The translations under genes and the position numbers were made by a program. The notes beneath the pieces are model-generated. The model saw only the letters and a program-made list of their open reading frames with translations, had not been told where the DNA came from and made no database searches. Below are positions 53,027 to 60,428 of a stretch of 64,000 nucleotides of DNA, in pieces. Position 1 is the first letter of the stretch. The number at the start of each line of letters is the position of its first letter. Origin of the DNA: NORP240 sp965222175 (GTDB lineage: Bacteria; Pseudomonadota; Gammaproteobacteria; Pseudomonadales; Pseudohongiellaceae); NCBI GenBank assembly GCA_965222175.1, contig OZ244938.1, positions 3,224,001-3,288,000 of the forward strand, in the 5' to 3' direction.

Positions 53027-53809
53027 TCATGTCCCGGCCTGATGATGCATCAGCTTGTCCAGCATCGCGGCACGGCGTTTCGGCATGTCGACTATCTGGC
53101 TGACGTAGTCGTCGGCAGGTGAATTCAGGAGTTCGTAGGGGGTCCCCAGTTGCAGGATCTGCCCGTCCTTCATTACCGCAATCCTGTCGGCCATGAGCAG
53201 AGCTTCGGTCATGTCGTGGGTTACCATGATGACGGTAAGGTCCAAGCTGCGGCGGATTTTTCCGAATTCATCCTGGATGCCGGCACGCGTAATGGGATCC
53301 AGCGCCCCGAACGGCTCGTCCATCAACATCACTTCCGGCCGCGCCGCCAGGGCGCGGGCCACGCCCACCCGTTGCTGTTGCCCACCGGACAGTTCACCGG
53401 GATTGCGTGCACCGTACTGATCCCCCGGTAACCCGACCATTTCCAGCATGGCCTCGCATCGCTGATTAATTGTCTCCCCGTCCCAGCCCAGCAGCCTGGG
53501 CACTGCCGCAACATTTTCAGCGATGGTGCGGTGCGGAAACAGGCCGATTCCCTGGAAAACGTAGCCAATGTTCCGGCGCAGCTCTTCCGGGGGATGATCC
53601 ATGACGTTTTCGCCGGCCACGCGGATCTCGCCACTGCTGGGTTCCACCAGCCGATTGATCAGCTTCAGCGTGGTGGTTTTTCCACAACCGGACTCACCGA
53701 TCAGCCCCAGGAGTTCCCCCCGGGGAATCGACAGTGAAACATCCCTGACTGCGTAATTCTGACCTGAGTCGAAAGTTTTACAGACCTGGTCGAGTTCTAT
53801 CATCGCCAT
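53027..53809 (-). CDS. Osmoprotectant ABC transporter ATP-binding protein
   Basis: OpuCA/ProV-type ATPase of 260 residues. Walker A is GESGCGKTT, the Q-loop is GYVFQGIGLFPHRTIAENV, the signature is LSGGQQQRVGVARALA and Walker B is VMLMDEPFGALDP. The end lacks the long tandem CBS module of ProV/OpuAA, giving the short form also seen in OsmV- and EgtUA-like ATPases. It is the first gene of the two-gene operon. Absence of CBS suggests ionic-strength gating is done elsewhere or is missing; that is inference. Confidence 0.93.
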   Translation of the reverse strand: MAMIELDQVCKTFDSGQNYAVRDVSLSIPRGELLGLIGESGCGKTTTLKLINRLVEPSSGEIRVAGENVMDHPPEELRRNIGYVFQGIGLFPHRTIAENVAAVPRLLGWDGETINQRCEAMLEMVGLPGDQYGARNPGELSGGQQQRVGVARALAARPEVMLMDEPFGALDPITRAGIQDEFGKIRRSLDLTVIMVTHDMTEALLMADRIAVMKDGQILQLGTPYELLNSPADDYVSQIVDMPKRRAAMLDKLMHHQAGT

Positions 53810-53916
53810 CGTCGAATCCCGTGTCTGCCATTGATACTAGCACGACAGCAGACCGGGTCGCTAAACCGGGGAAAGACGTGGTGAAGAGGACGGTGGCGTA
53901 TTGCCACCGGGAACAG

Positions 53917-53948
53917 AAGGAACCTCTGATTAAACAGAGCTCCCTTAA
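53917..53948. repeat. Palindromic repeat copy G at a gene 3' end
   Basis: AAGGAACCTCTGATTAAACA continues as GAGCTCCCTTAA, forming an inverted repeat (AAGG…CTCTG / CAGAG…CCTT). Its last bases include the stop codon of the phosphoesterase gene. Confidence 0.6.
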
Positions 53949-55633
53949 TTCCCGGCCGCGAGGACCTCGAATGTCAGACTGGCCTGTCGACGCTGCCCGA
54001 ATTCATCCTCGGTAAAGACACGCAGGTGATGCAGTCCGGTACCCAGGTTGTCCGGCAGGGTCAGTTCCCACAGATGGGCGGAACGCGTGGGGGCACCGAA
54101 GGCGTCCACGGTGTGTTGATAGCGGGCAAATACCCGCTCCATGTAAGGGTCGACGCGCACGGTATAGTCCATCTGTTGCCGCGGACCGCCGTCCAGCGAC
54201 ACCCATACCCGGTCCCGTTCACCGCCGTCGAACAGGTTGACTACCGCTCTGGTTGCCGGCCGCAGGTAACCCCGGTTTATGCCGCCTCCGGTCGGTGCCA
54301 CCAGCGGCGGATCCAGCACTATCCGCAGCCTGTTCCCGGCATCAGGTCCCGAGGGAAACGGCATAAACTCCGGCACCAGTGAGTCGTCGTCGAAATGCAG
54401 CACGTAGTAACCATTGGGATTACCGTCCTGCATCATGGCATCCCGCACGCCCCGGGTATCAACTGGTCCCGTGTTCCAGCCGTTGCCCCTGACCTCGGCC
54501 AGGGTATGGGCAATCCAGGGCGAGCCGGACCAGCCGTGACGATGGTTGATCTGCACTTTCCAGCTGTTGCTGGTGTCATGACCGGCCAGGCCATAAATCT
54601 GCTGGAACGGCTCCAGGATACGCAGCAGTTCGTGCAGGTTTTCCGTGCCCGGACCACTGGCAGGGTCAGACTTTCCGTCATAGGCGGTGGTCACCAGAGG
54701 AATGTGACTGGCCACAACCACAAGCCTGTCCCGCGGTACGTGGGCCAGGTCCCGGGCCAGCCATTGCAGCTGAGCTTCCGGCAGGAAGCCACGATAGCCA
54801 CCGCTGCCAGACCCGGGATCGGCACCGGCGTACTCCACGTTGTTCAGCATGACGAAGTGGACATTGCCGTGATTGAAAGAATAGTAGGTGGGTCCGAAAT
54901 AGCGCTTGTAGGTCTCGTTGGCGAACACGGCATCGGGCGATTCATAATTCAGGTCGTGGTTGCCGGGCAGGTACCATTGAGGGATCCCCATGAGTCCCAT
55001 CATGGCCATGTGGCGGGGGTACAAGGCCAGGTTGTCATAGACGACATCACCCACGGTCAGTCCGAAATCAACGCCGTGGGGATTGCCGATCAACGGATTG
55101 ACCAACTCCTCCCGCAGCATGTCCTGGTCCAGGTCCTGACGCGCCTGGGTGTCGGCGAAACCATGGGCCCGGAATACCGGGTCGGCATCCTCCAGCGCCA
55201 GCAGGGGAAAATCGATACTGTCCGGCATTGGCCCCGTGGGCTCGGTTACCGGGAACAGCCATGCCACCGATGTCCCCGCCACGACGTCGGGAGTCCCCTC
55301 CGGGTAGTGGCGATAATAGAACCGGGGTACGTTATTGTCGTCAACCGGCACCCGGTAATCCGCAGGTTTGGACATAAAGAGAATCTGTAAAGGTTCCAGG
55401 GGTATTTCATAATTACCCTGGTCATCGGTTAGCACCACCTGGCAACCGTTGCTAACCGCAACGCCGGCAATTCCCTGTTCAGCGCCGTCACGCCGATCGT
55501 TGGCATTGGTGTCGAGAAATACGCTGCCGCGGGCGGTTTCACCCGATACCTCAGCTGGACAGTAGGCCTGCACCGGGCCCGGGAAAAAGGTGAAGTACAG
55601 CAGTACCGCCAACACGGCGTGGCTACGACACAT
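53945..55633 (-). CDS. Secreted calcineurin-like phosphoesterase with N- and C-terminal domains
   Basis: Exported metallophosphoesterase of 562 residues. Signal peptide 1-23 is followed by a small β-domain like those in SdrD/MetallophosN proteins (GSVFLDTNANDRRDGAEQGI). The catalytic core has GDVVYDNL, PGNHDLNYE, NVHFVMLNN, VVASHIPL and GHDTSN, the dimetal ligands in order. A C-terminal MetallophosC-like part begins near LRIVLDPPLVAPTGG and includes INRGYLRPATRAVVNLFDGG. ATG 55633 is preferred over TTG 55651 because AGAGG lies 7-8 nt upstream, in a repeat-like context. Substrate unknown. It is 44 bases from the next upstream gene, probably one operon. Confidence 0.9.
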   Translation of the reverse strand: MCRSHAVLAVLLYFTFFPGPVQAYCPAEVSGETARGSVFLDTNANDRRDGAEQGIAGVAVSNGCQVVLTDDQGNYEIPLEPLQILFMSKPADYRVPVDDNNVPRFYYRHYPEGTPDVVAGTSVAWLFPVTEPTGPMPDSIDFPLLALEDADPVFRAHGFADTQARQDLDQDMLREELVNPLIGNPHGVDFGLTVGDVVYDNLALYPRHMAMMGLMGIPQWYLPGNHDLNYESPDAVFANETYKRYFGPTYYSFNHGNVHFVMLNNVEYAGADPGSGSGGYRGFLPEAQLQWLARDLAHVPRDRLVVVASHIPLVTTAYDGKSDPASGPGTENLHELLRILEPFQQIYGLAGHDTSNSWKVQINHRHGWSGSPWIAHTLAEVRGNGWNTGPVDTRGVRDAMMQDGNPNGYYVLHFDDDSLVPEFMPFPSGPDAGNRLRIVLDPPLVAPTGGGINRGYLRPATRAVVNLFDGGERDRVWVSLDGGPRQQMDYTVRVDPYMERVFARYQHTVDAFGAPTRSAHLWELTLPDNLGTGLHHLRVFTEDEFGQRRQASLTFEVLAAGN

Positions 55634-55645
55634 GGAGGAACCTCT

Positions 55646-55662
55646 TTTCAACAGCCTGTTAC
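55646..55662 (+). repeat. CAACAGCCTGCTAA-type repeat, degenerate copy 3
   Basis: TTTCAACAGCCTGTTAC lies between the start of the phosphoesterase gene and the stop of the unknown exported protein gene. It differs from the core at two positions. Confidence 0.35.
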
Positions 55663-55677
55663 TTTTGGAAATCCTGC

Positions 55678-56826
55678 CTAAAAATCGAGTTCCGCCGCCG
55701 GCGCGTTATCCCTGGCCACTTTTTCCGCGTTGCTCTCGCGCATCTGCCGCTCACTCTGCAGATAGGACCATTCCAGGCGTGTCTCGATACCCGCCCCACT
55801 TCTGGCTGCGCCTATGCGCATGTAAGGACTGAGGATGGCCCTGTTGAGCTCCATCTGCCGTTGGAAATCGTTGGCGAAAGCATCAGACCAGCCGGTGAGA
55901 CAACCCCCGCCACCGGGAGCACCCCAGGGATTCTCGGGTCCGCCGCAGGGCACGCGCAGGGCGTTGTACACGGCCTCGGTATGACCCAGGCGCAGCTCTG
56001 GCACCGATTCCACCAGGGAAGTCCGGTAATCCGGCGACAACAACGATGCGTCGTGGTAAATCAGCGTGGTTCCCGGCGATGTCCGGAAAGCCATGCCGCT
56101 GCGCAGCTGGTCGTCGGGAAAAGTGGAAGGCCCGAAGGTGGCACGAACCTGAGTCATGGTCGCTTCCAGGTCAAACTGCATGACTTCCTGGTTGAAAATC
56201 TGTTCGTAGGAGATGACATAGACCAGCTGCTGGTTGCGGGGGCCTGCCGCGAGAATCATGTCTTTCAGTTCACCGTCGTCCAGTTCTTCGATGAAAGCCG
56301 ATGATGGCTCCACGGTAAGGTAGCGGATTCGCTGGGTTCGGATCAGGCGACCGTCGTCCGTGGTCTGCTGCCTGGTGTAATGATGAAGCTGACTGCGCTC
56401 ATAGCCGCGCTCCCGAAGAATCTCGTCCACGTAGATCTCGGGCATGCCCAGGCGCAGCCCCTGGATTACCTGGTCGATGGCCCTGAGGTCATTGCCCGAT
56501 GGCGTACCCCAGAACAGCGGTTCGGGCAGTCTTCCCGGGTCGCCACTGACCGGCTGCGTACTTGCGGTGCTGCCGGGCGTCAGGATGGCGGCACTGGAAC
56601 TGCCCACCGTGGGCGGGACCTCAGGAATAACTTCATCCACCAACCCGTCAGTGGATTCATTGACGTCCTGGTTGACGTCACCGATTTCCTGGTTGGTAAT
56701 GGAGCGCACTTCGTCGACGGCATTATCGACGGTATCGGTGACACGCCTGCGGATGGAATCGAGAAATCCCTGGGCCTGAATGGAACCGGTGAATACCAGC
56801 AACACCAGGAAGGTGAGAATACGCAT
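55678..56826 (-). CDS. Exported protein of unknown function
   Basis: I do not recognise this 382-residue protein. A signal peptide (MRILTFLVLLVFTGSIQAQ) is followed by an acidic, Asn/Asp-rich helical stretch (VDNAVDEVRSITNQEIGDVN) and a Ser/Thr/Pro linker near 65-95. A folded domain follows with IQGLRLGMPEIYVDEILRER (a helix also seen in some envelope proteins), RYLTVEPSSAFIEEL and VYNALRVPCGGPENPWGAPG, where a Cys pair could bond. ATG 56826 has AGGGGAG 6 nt upstream and beats TTG 56832. It sits 44 bases before the phosphoesterase gene, so the two may work together in the envelope. Confidence 0.7.
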   Translation of the reverse strand: MRILTFLVLLVFTGSIQAQGFLDSIRRRVTDTVDNAVDEVRSITNQEIGDVNQDVNESTDGLVDEVIPEVPPTVGSSSAAILTPGSTASTQPVSGDPGRLPEPLFWGTPSGNDLRAIDQVIQGLRLGMPEIYVDEILRERGYERSQLHHYTRQQTTDDGRLIRTQRIRYLTVEPSSAFIEELDDGELKDMILAAGPRNQQLVYVISYEQIFNQEVMQFDLEATMTQVRATFGPSTFPDDQLRSGMAFRTSPGTTLIYHDASLLSPDYRTSLVESVPELRLGHTEAVYNALRVPCGGPENPWGAPGGGGCLTGWSDAFANDFQRQMELNRAILSPYMRIGAARSGAGIETRLEWSYLQSERQMRESNAEKVARDNAPAAELDF

Positions 56827-57097
56827 GGCCAACTCCCCTGTTATTGTGTTTGACGGGAACAGGCAATCAATCTAGCGTTATCAACCCTGGGTGTCCAGCC
56901 CGCCCCATTCGCACAATTGTCCTGGACTGATATGCCGCGACGGTTCCCGGGCGAGGCCTCATCGGCCAGGAGTCGATAGACAGCTCCTCCGGATTGACTT
57001 CTGCTCCCAGCTTCAATGCCGGTACCTGGGCCCTTCGCCAGGCCATCCTTGCTGTTGCCTTCACCCGGCGACATTGCCCTCGGCGTGACAGGCCCTG
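56827..57097. other. Intergenic region, nothing recognised
   Basis: About 270 bases on the 3' side of the coiled-coil gene, which reads toward it. It should hold the promoter for the unknown exported protein; no clear element seen. Confidence 0.35.
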
Positions 57098-57382
57098 TTA
57101 CTTCTTGAAATAGTTTTCGAAGGCCTTGATTTCATTGCCAAGGGCATTCCAGTAGTGCTCGACACCCTCCTGCAGATCTTCCCAGGCGTCATCGCCGGCT
57201 TCGGTCAGCTCATGCAGTTTTTCCCTGGCCTCCTTTCTGAGCTGGTGAATTTTTTCCACCCGCTCGCGGTGTTTCATCTCCGATTCAGTCTCCTTGAGCC
57301 GGTCTTTCAGGGCGTCGACTTCAGTTTCCAGCTGTTCCAGCTTGGACCTGAGATGATTTTCGTACTGCTTTCTCTCGTTCAT
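57098..57382 (-). CDS. Small coiled-coil protein
   Basis: A 94-residue soluble protein that is almost entirely helical with heptad-like spacing (YENHLRSKLEQLETEVDALK, RERVEKIHQLRKEAREKLHE) and a short amphipathic end with aromatic residues (HYWNALGNEIKAFENYFKK). The strong Shine-Dalgarno GAGGAG lies 6 nt before the ATG. No metal site or signal peptide is present. It may be a structural or stress-related protein; I know similar small proteins in gammaproteobacteria only as hypotheticals. Confidence 0.75.
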   Translation of the reverse strand: MNERKQYENHLRSKLEQLETEVDALKDRLKETESEMKHRERVEKIHQLRKEAREKLHELTEAGDDAWEDLQEGVEHYWNALGNEIKAFENYFKK

Positions 57383-57598
57383 TGATTGCTCCTCGAAGAC
57401 TGGCTGCCTGACACCCGCAAGCGGGTGACTCGGCCTGCCATCCTAAAGTGGACAGGCACAGACCGTCAACATGCAACAGCACCCCACTTGACCCTGGTCA
57501 AGCTGCCCCCGGAACGGCCATGGGCACTGGCTCTGAGTTCCTGTCAGGGACCTGCCACATGCGCTATACTGCCGCCCCACGAGCAGGAGAGCAGTACC

Positions 57599-58894
57599 AT
57601 TTCCCACCCGCCAACAGACACCGCCACCGCACCGGAAGGGGCTTTCGGGGTCTTTGCAGAACGCCAGTTCCGCTGGCTGTTCACCGGCAACATCGCTTTT
57701 TTCTTTGCCATGCAGGGCCAGATGCTGACCCGCACCATTCTGGCCTGGGATCTGACCGGCCAGGCTACCTCCCTGGCCTATATCAACCTTGTTGTTGCCG
57801 TGCCCCTGCTGTTCGCCTCGGTACTGGGAGGTGCCATCACCGACCGGGTGGAGCGGCGACAGCTGGTTATAATTGGCCAGGCCCTGATACTCGCCAACGA
57901 GCTTTTTATCCTGGTACTGCTGATCCTTGGCCGTCTGGAATTCTGGCACATGCTCTGCACCGCCTTTGTAGCCGGCTGCGCTTTTCCGTTTATCATGCCG
58001 GCCAGGATGGCCATCACCGCAACCGTGGTGGGTCCCAGGCGCATGCAGAGTGCCATGGCGTTTTCCGGTGGTGTGATGAATCTGAGTCGGGTTGCCGGGC
58101 CGGCGATCATGGGTATCGTGATCGCACAGTATTCAGCCCAGGCAGCCTACATCCTGTCCTCGATTCTGTATGTCATGGCCATTCTGTGCATGTTCGGCGT
58201 GCACACCAGTCGCTCCGCAGGCGGTGACCGGCCTCGACAGCCCCTGTTTACCGATGTCGCCGGCGGATTCAGCTACCTTTTCGGCAATCGGCCCATGCTG
58301 GTCTGCCTGTTGTTCGGTCTGATTCCCATGTTCGTGGCCATGCCGTTTCAGAATATCCTGGTGATGCTGGCCGAACAGGCCTGGCAACGCGACGAGAGCG
58401 GTGTCGGCACACTGATGGCTATCGGCGGAATCGGCGGCGTACTCGGGTCCATCTGGATAGTCCGTCGAGGTGACTCCGCCGACCGTCTCAAGCTCATGCT
58501 GGGCGCAACATTGGCTTTTGGCGTGTTTCTCGGGCTGTTTGCCCAGACTCCCGGGTTTTACCTGGCGCTGATCCCCCTGCTGCTGGCCAATGCCTGTGCC
58601 AGTGCCGCACAGACAGTCAACAATGCGGCGATTCAGATTCTCACCGATGATGAGATGCGCGGCCGGATGAGCAGCCTGATGATGATGTCGTTCGGACTCA
58701 CACCTATTGGTGTATTTCCCATGGCCATTGCGGCGGACAACTTCGGGGCGGCCAATGCCATCACCGGTGCCTGCCTGTTCCTCGCTGTCATGGTTTTGAT
58801 TTTCTATTTTTCCAGTGCGACATTACGCAATCTGGATCATTCAGTTAATAAACGTATGGACCAGGTGCCATCACATCCCACGGTACCCGGATAG
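57599..58894 (+). CDS. MFS transporter with apparent ATT start
   Basis: Major facilitator of 431 residues with about 12 hydrophobic segments. The first helix is WLFTGNIAFFFAMQGQML, followed by the GGAITDRVERRQLVIIGQAL loop (the DRxxRR MFS signature), the EVG-like central loop and a final cytosolic tail. Upstream of the conserved start the only in-frame ATG/GTG/TTG is TTG 57386 without a ribosome site. A strong AGGAGAG (57585-57591) lies 7 nt before ATT 57599. I therefore propose an ATT start, or a sequencing/mutation event at that codon. It resembles enterobactin-exporter-like (EntS) MFS proteins; the cargo is unknown. Confidence 0.83.
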   Translation: MSHPPTDTATAPEGAFGVFAERQFRWLFTGNIAFFFAMQGQMLTRTILAWDLTGQATSLAYINLVVAVPLLFASVLGGAITDRVERRQLVIIGQALILANELFILVLLILGRLEFWHMLCTAFVAGCAFPFIMPARMAITATVVGPRRMQSAMAFSGGVMNLSRVAGPAIMGIVIAQYSAQAAYILSSILYVMAILCMFGVHTSRSAGGDRPRQPLFTDVAGGFSYLFGNRPMLVCLLFGLIPMFVAMPFQNILVMLAEQAWQRDESGVGTLMAIGGIGGVLGSIWIVRRGDSADRLKLMLGATLAFGVFLGLFAQTPGFYLALIPLLLANACASAAQTVNNAAIQILTDDEMRGRMSSLMMMSFGLTPIGVFPMAIAADNFGAANAITGACLFLAVMVLIFYFSSATLRNLDHSVNKRMDQVPSHPTVPG

Positions 58895-58955
58895 ACCCAC
58901 AGTTCATTCAGCGGTTCCGGAAAGGTTCAGTCGGGCTGCGAAGAAACACAGGCGG

Positions 58956-59009
58956 ATATTCACGGACCGGCGACCACCGTGGCCATGGTGATCGCCGGTC
59001 CGTGAATAT
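58956..59009. terminator. Long near-perfect hairpin between convergent genes
   Basis: An 18-bp perfect stem (ATATTCACGGACCGGCGA paired with TCGCCGGTCCGTGAATAT), then a C·A mismatch and a further CACC/GGTG pairing around an 8-nt loop. It lies 60 bases after the MFS stop and 70 bases before the NHL gene stop. It lacks T-runs but is placed as a bidirectional terminator or a 3' stabiliser. Confidence 0.6.
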
Positions 59010-59014
59010 GTATT

Positions 59015-59031
59015 GAGAATACTCCGATTAA
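59015..59031. repeat. Degenerate palindromic repeat, copy H
   Basis: GAGAATACTCCGATTAA resembles the GGAACCTCTGATTAA core, and a right-half-like AGAGCTTCCTT occurs at 59061-59071 near the NHL stop. Confidence 0.3.
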
Positions 59032-59077
59032 GTGCGCTTTGAGAAATTCTGGAAATACTCAGAGCTTCCTTGACGCG

Positions 59078-60166
59078 CTATTCGTCCCGCACGTACTTGA
59101 CCAGCTGACGCGGCCCCACTTCCGCCCCGTAAACGTTACCATGGCGATCAGCGGCCACGCCTTCTGCGGCACTGGTGCCGCCGGGATTACGCTGGGGATC
59201 CGGGATAAAGTACAGGACATGACCGGTAATGGCGCTACCCACCCGGATACCGCGGCGCCAGCCGGGATTGGAGGTGGCGCTGGACTCGGAATCAGCGGCA
59301 TAGAGCATGTCGTTATCGTCGATGAAAATTCCGCTAAGCCGACCAAACTGCTTCCACTCCGTGATAAACGTACCGTCCTGCTCGAAAATCTGGATTCTCA
59401 CGTTGCCCCGATCGGCGACAAACAGGCGTCCCCGGGAATCAAAAGCCAGTCCGTGTGGCGTTCGAAATTCCCCCGGCGCAGTGCCGATCTGGCCCCAGGA
59501 TTCGATAAAGCGACCCACGGGATCGTACTTGGCGATGCGCGCCACCGTGGAAAGATCGGCATTGGCGCCCTGGCCGCTGTGTCCATCACCGACATAGATA
59601 CTGCCGTCCGGTCCCACTACCACGTCGTTGGGTTCGCTGAGGACCGGTCCGGTGCCGTCACCCACCACTCCCGGAGAGCCCAGGGTCATGAGCAGTTCCC
59701 CTTCCGGGCTGAACTTGTAAACGGCACCGCCTTTGCCGGCCGCATCGGGATTCTGGGCCAGCTCGTCCGGCCTGGCCAGGCGGGCATCGGCTATCCACAC
59801 ATTGCCCTGATCGTCCACGTGGATACCGTGGGGCCAGATAAACATGCCCCCACCGAAGGACCGGACGATATTCCCGTCACTGTCGTAAAGGATGATGGGG
59901 TCCACGTTGGACAATGCGCAGCTGTTGCTGCTGCAGCGTTCCGCAACCCAGATAGATTCACCGTCCGGGGCGATATCCACGGCGCTGGTGGCGCCCCACT
60001 CCCGGCCACCCGGCAGATCGAAATAGCCGTTGATGGTGCGGTAGGGATTGGGGTGCTCGTTGGTGGGATTAATGACCAGCTGAGCCCTGACTGCACTGCT
60101 CAGTATGGCGATGGAGAAAACGGCCAGAAGGGCCAGGGTTTTTCCCGTTCTAATTGAAACTGCCAT
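59078..60166 (-). CDS. Exported six-bladed NHL-repeat propeller
   Basis: Secreted β-propeller of 362 residues with signal peptide 1-28 (SSAVRAQ). NHL/SMP-30-like blades recur, each with a loop and DxxGNxW-type turn: PHGIHVDDQGNVWIADARLA, PNDVVVGPDGSIYVGDGHSG, PHGLAFDSRGRLFVADRGNV, LSGIFIDDNDMLYAADSESS and AEGVAADRHGNVYGAEVGP. Some relatives are lactonases or peptidyl-α-hydroxyglycine lyases. AGGAGC 6 nt before the ATG supports the start. A PAL-type role would fit a copper PHM-like partner (23980), but the two genes are far apart. Function unknown. Confidence 0.86.
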   Translation of the reverse strand: MAVSIRTGKTLALLAVFSIAILSSAVRAQLVINPTNEHPNPYRTINGYFDLPGGREWGATSAVDIAPDGESIWVAERCSSNSCALSNVDPIILYDSDGNIVRSFGGGMFIWPHGIHVDDQGNVWIADARLARPDELAQNPDAAGKGGAVYKFSPEGELLMTLGSPGVVGDGTGPVLSEPNDVVVGPDGSIYVGDGHSGQGANADLSTVARIAKYDPVGRFIESWGQIGTAPGEFRTPHGLAFDSRGRLFVADRGNVRIQIFEQDGTFITEWKQFGRLSGIFIDDNDMLYAADSESSATSNPGWRRGIRVGSAITGHVLYFIPDPQRNPGGTSAAEGVAADRHGNVYGAEVGPRQLVKYVRDE

Positions 60167-60428
60167 AAGTTGCTCCTGTTCTCTTATTGTTGTGCGTGGT
60201 TCGTTGATGTTACACGGCGAGTCCCCGGGTCGTCACGTCATGCTGCTGATTCCAGTATCATCGGCTCACCTGTTTCTGCCCGCAGCGGGTGCCACCCTCT
60301 GGATTGGCGTGAACTTCCTGACGCCATTGGCCACCGGCGGGAGGCCGCGGTGCCCGACCTGATCAGCCGTGGGATAATGCCCCTGACCGATCGCTACCCG
60401 CCGAGTGTCTTTCAGGGTCCCGACAATG
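60167..60428. other. Intergenic region, nothing recognised
   Basis: About 260 bases between the NHL gene start and the aminopeptidase stop. No repeat or gene recognised. Confidence 0.3.

Noticed and set aside
54395..55390. 331-codon plus-strand frame opposite the phosphoesterase gene
   Set aside because: Metallophosphatase motifs in order on the minus strand; the plus translation is Val/Gly/His-rich with no domain.
57386..57598. Upstream extension of the MFS frame from TTG 57386
   Set aside because: The 71 extra residues are not protein-like, and TTG 57386 lies in the ribosome-binding region of the divergent coiled-coil gene with no Shine-Dalgarno of its own.
59039..60157. 372-codon plus-strand frame opposite the NHL propeller gene
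   Set aside because: The repeated blade pattern on the minus strand is unmistakable; the plus frame is its shadow.
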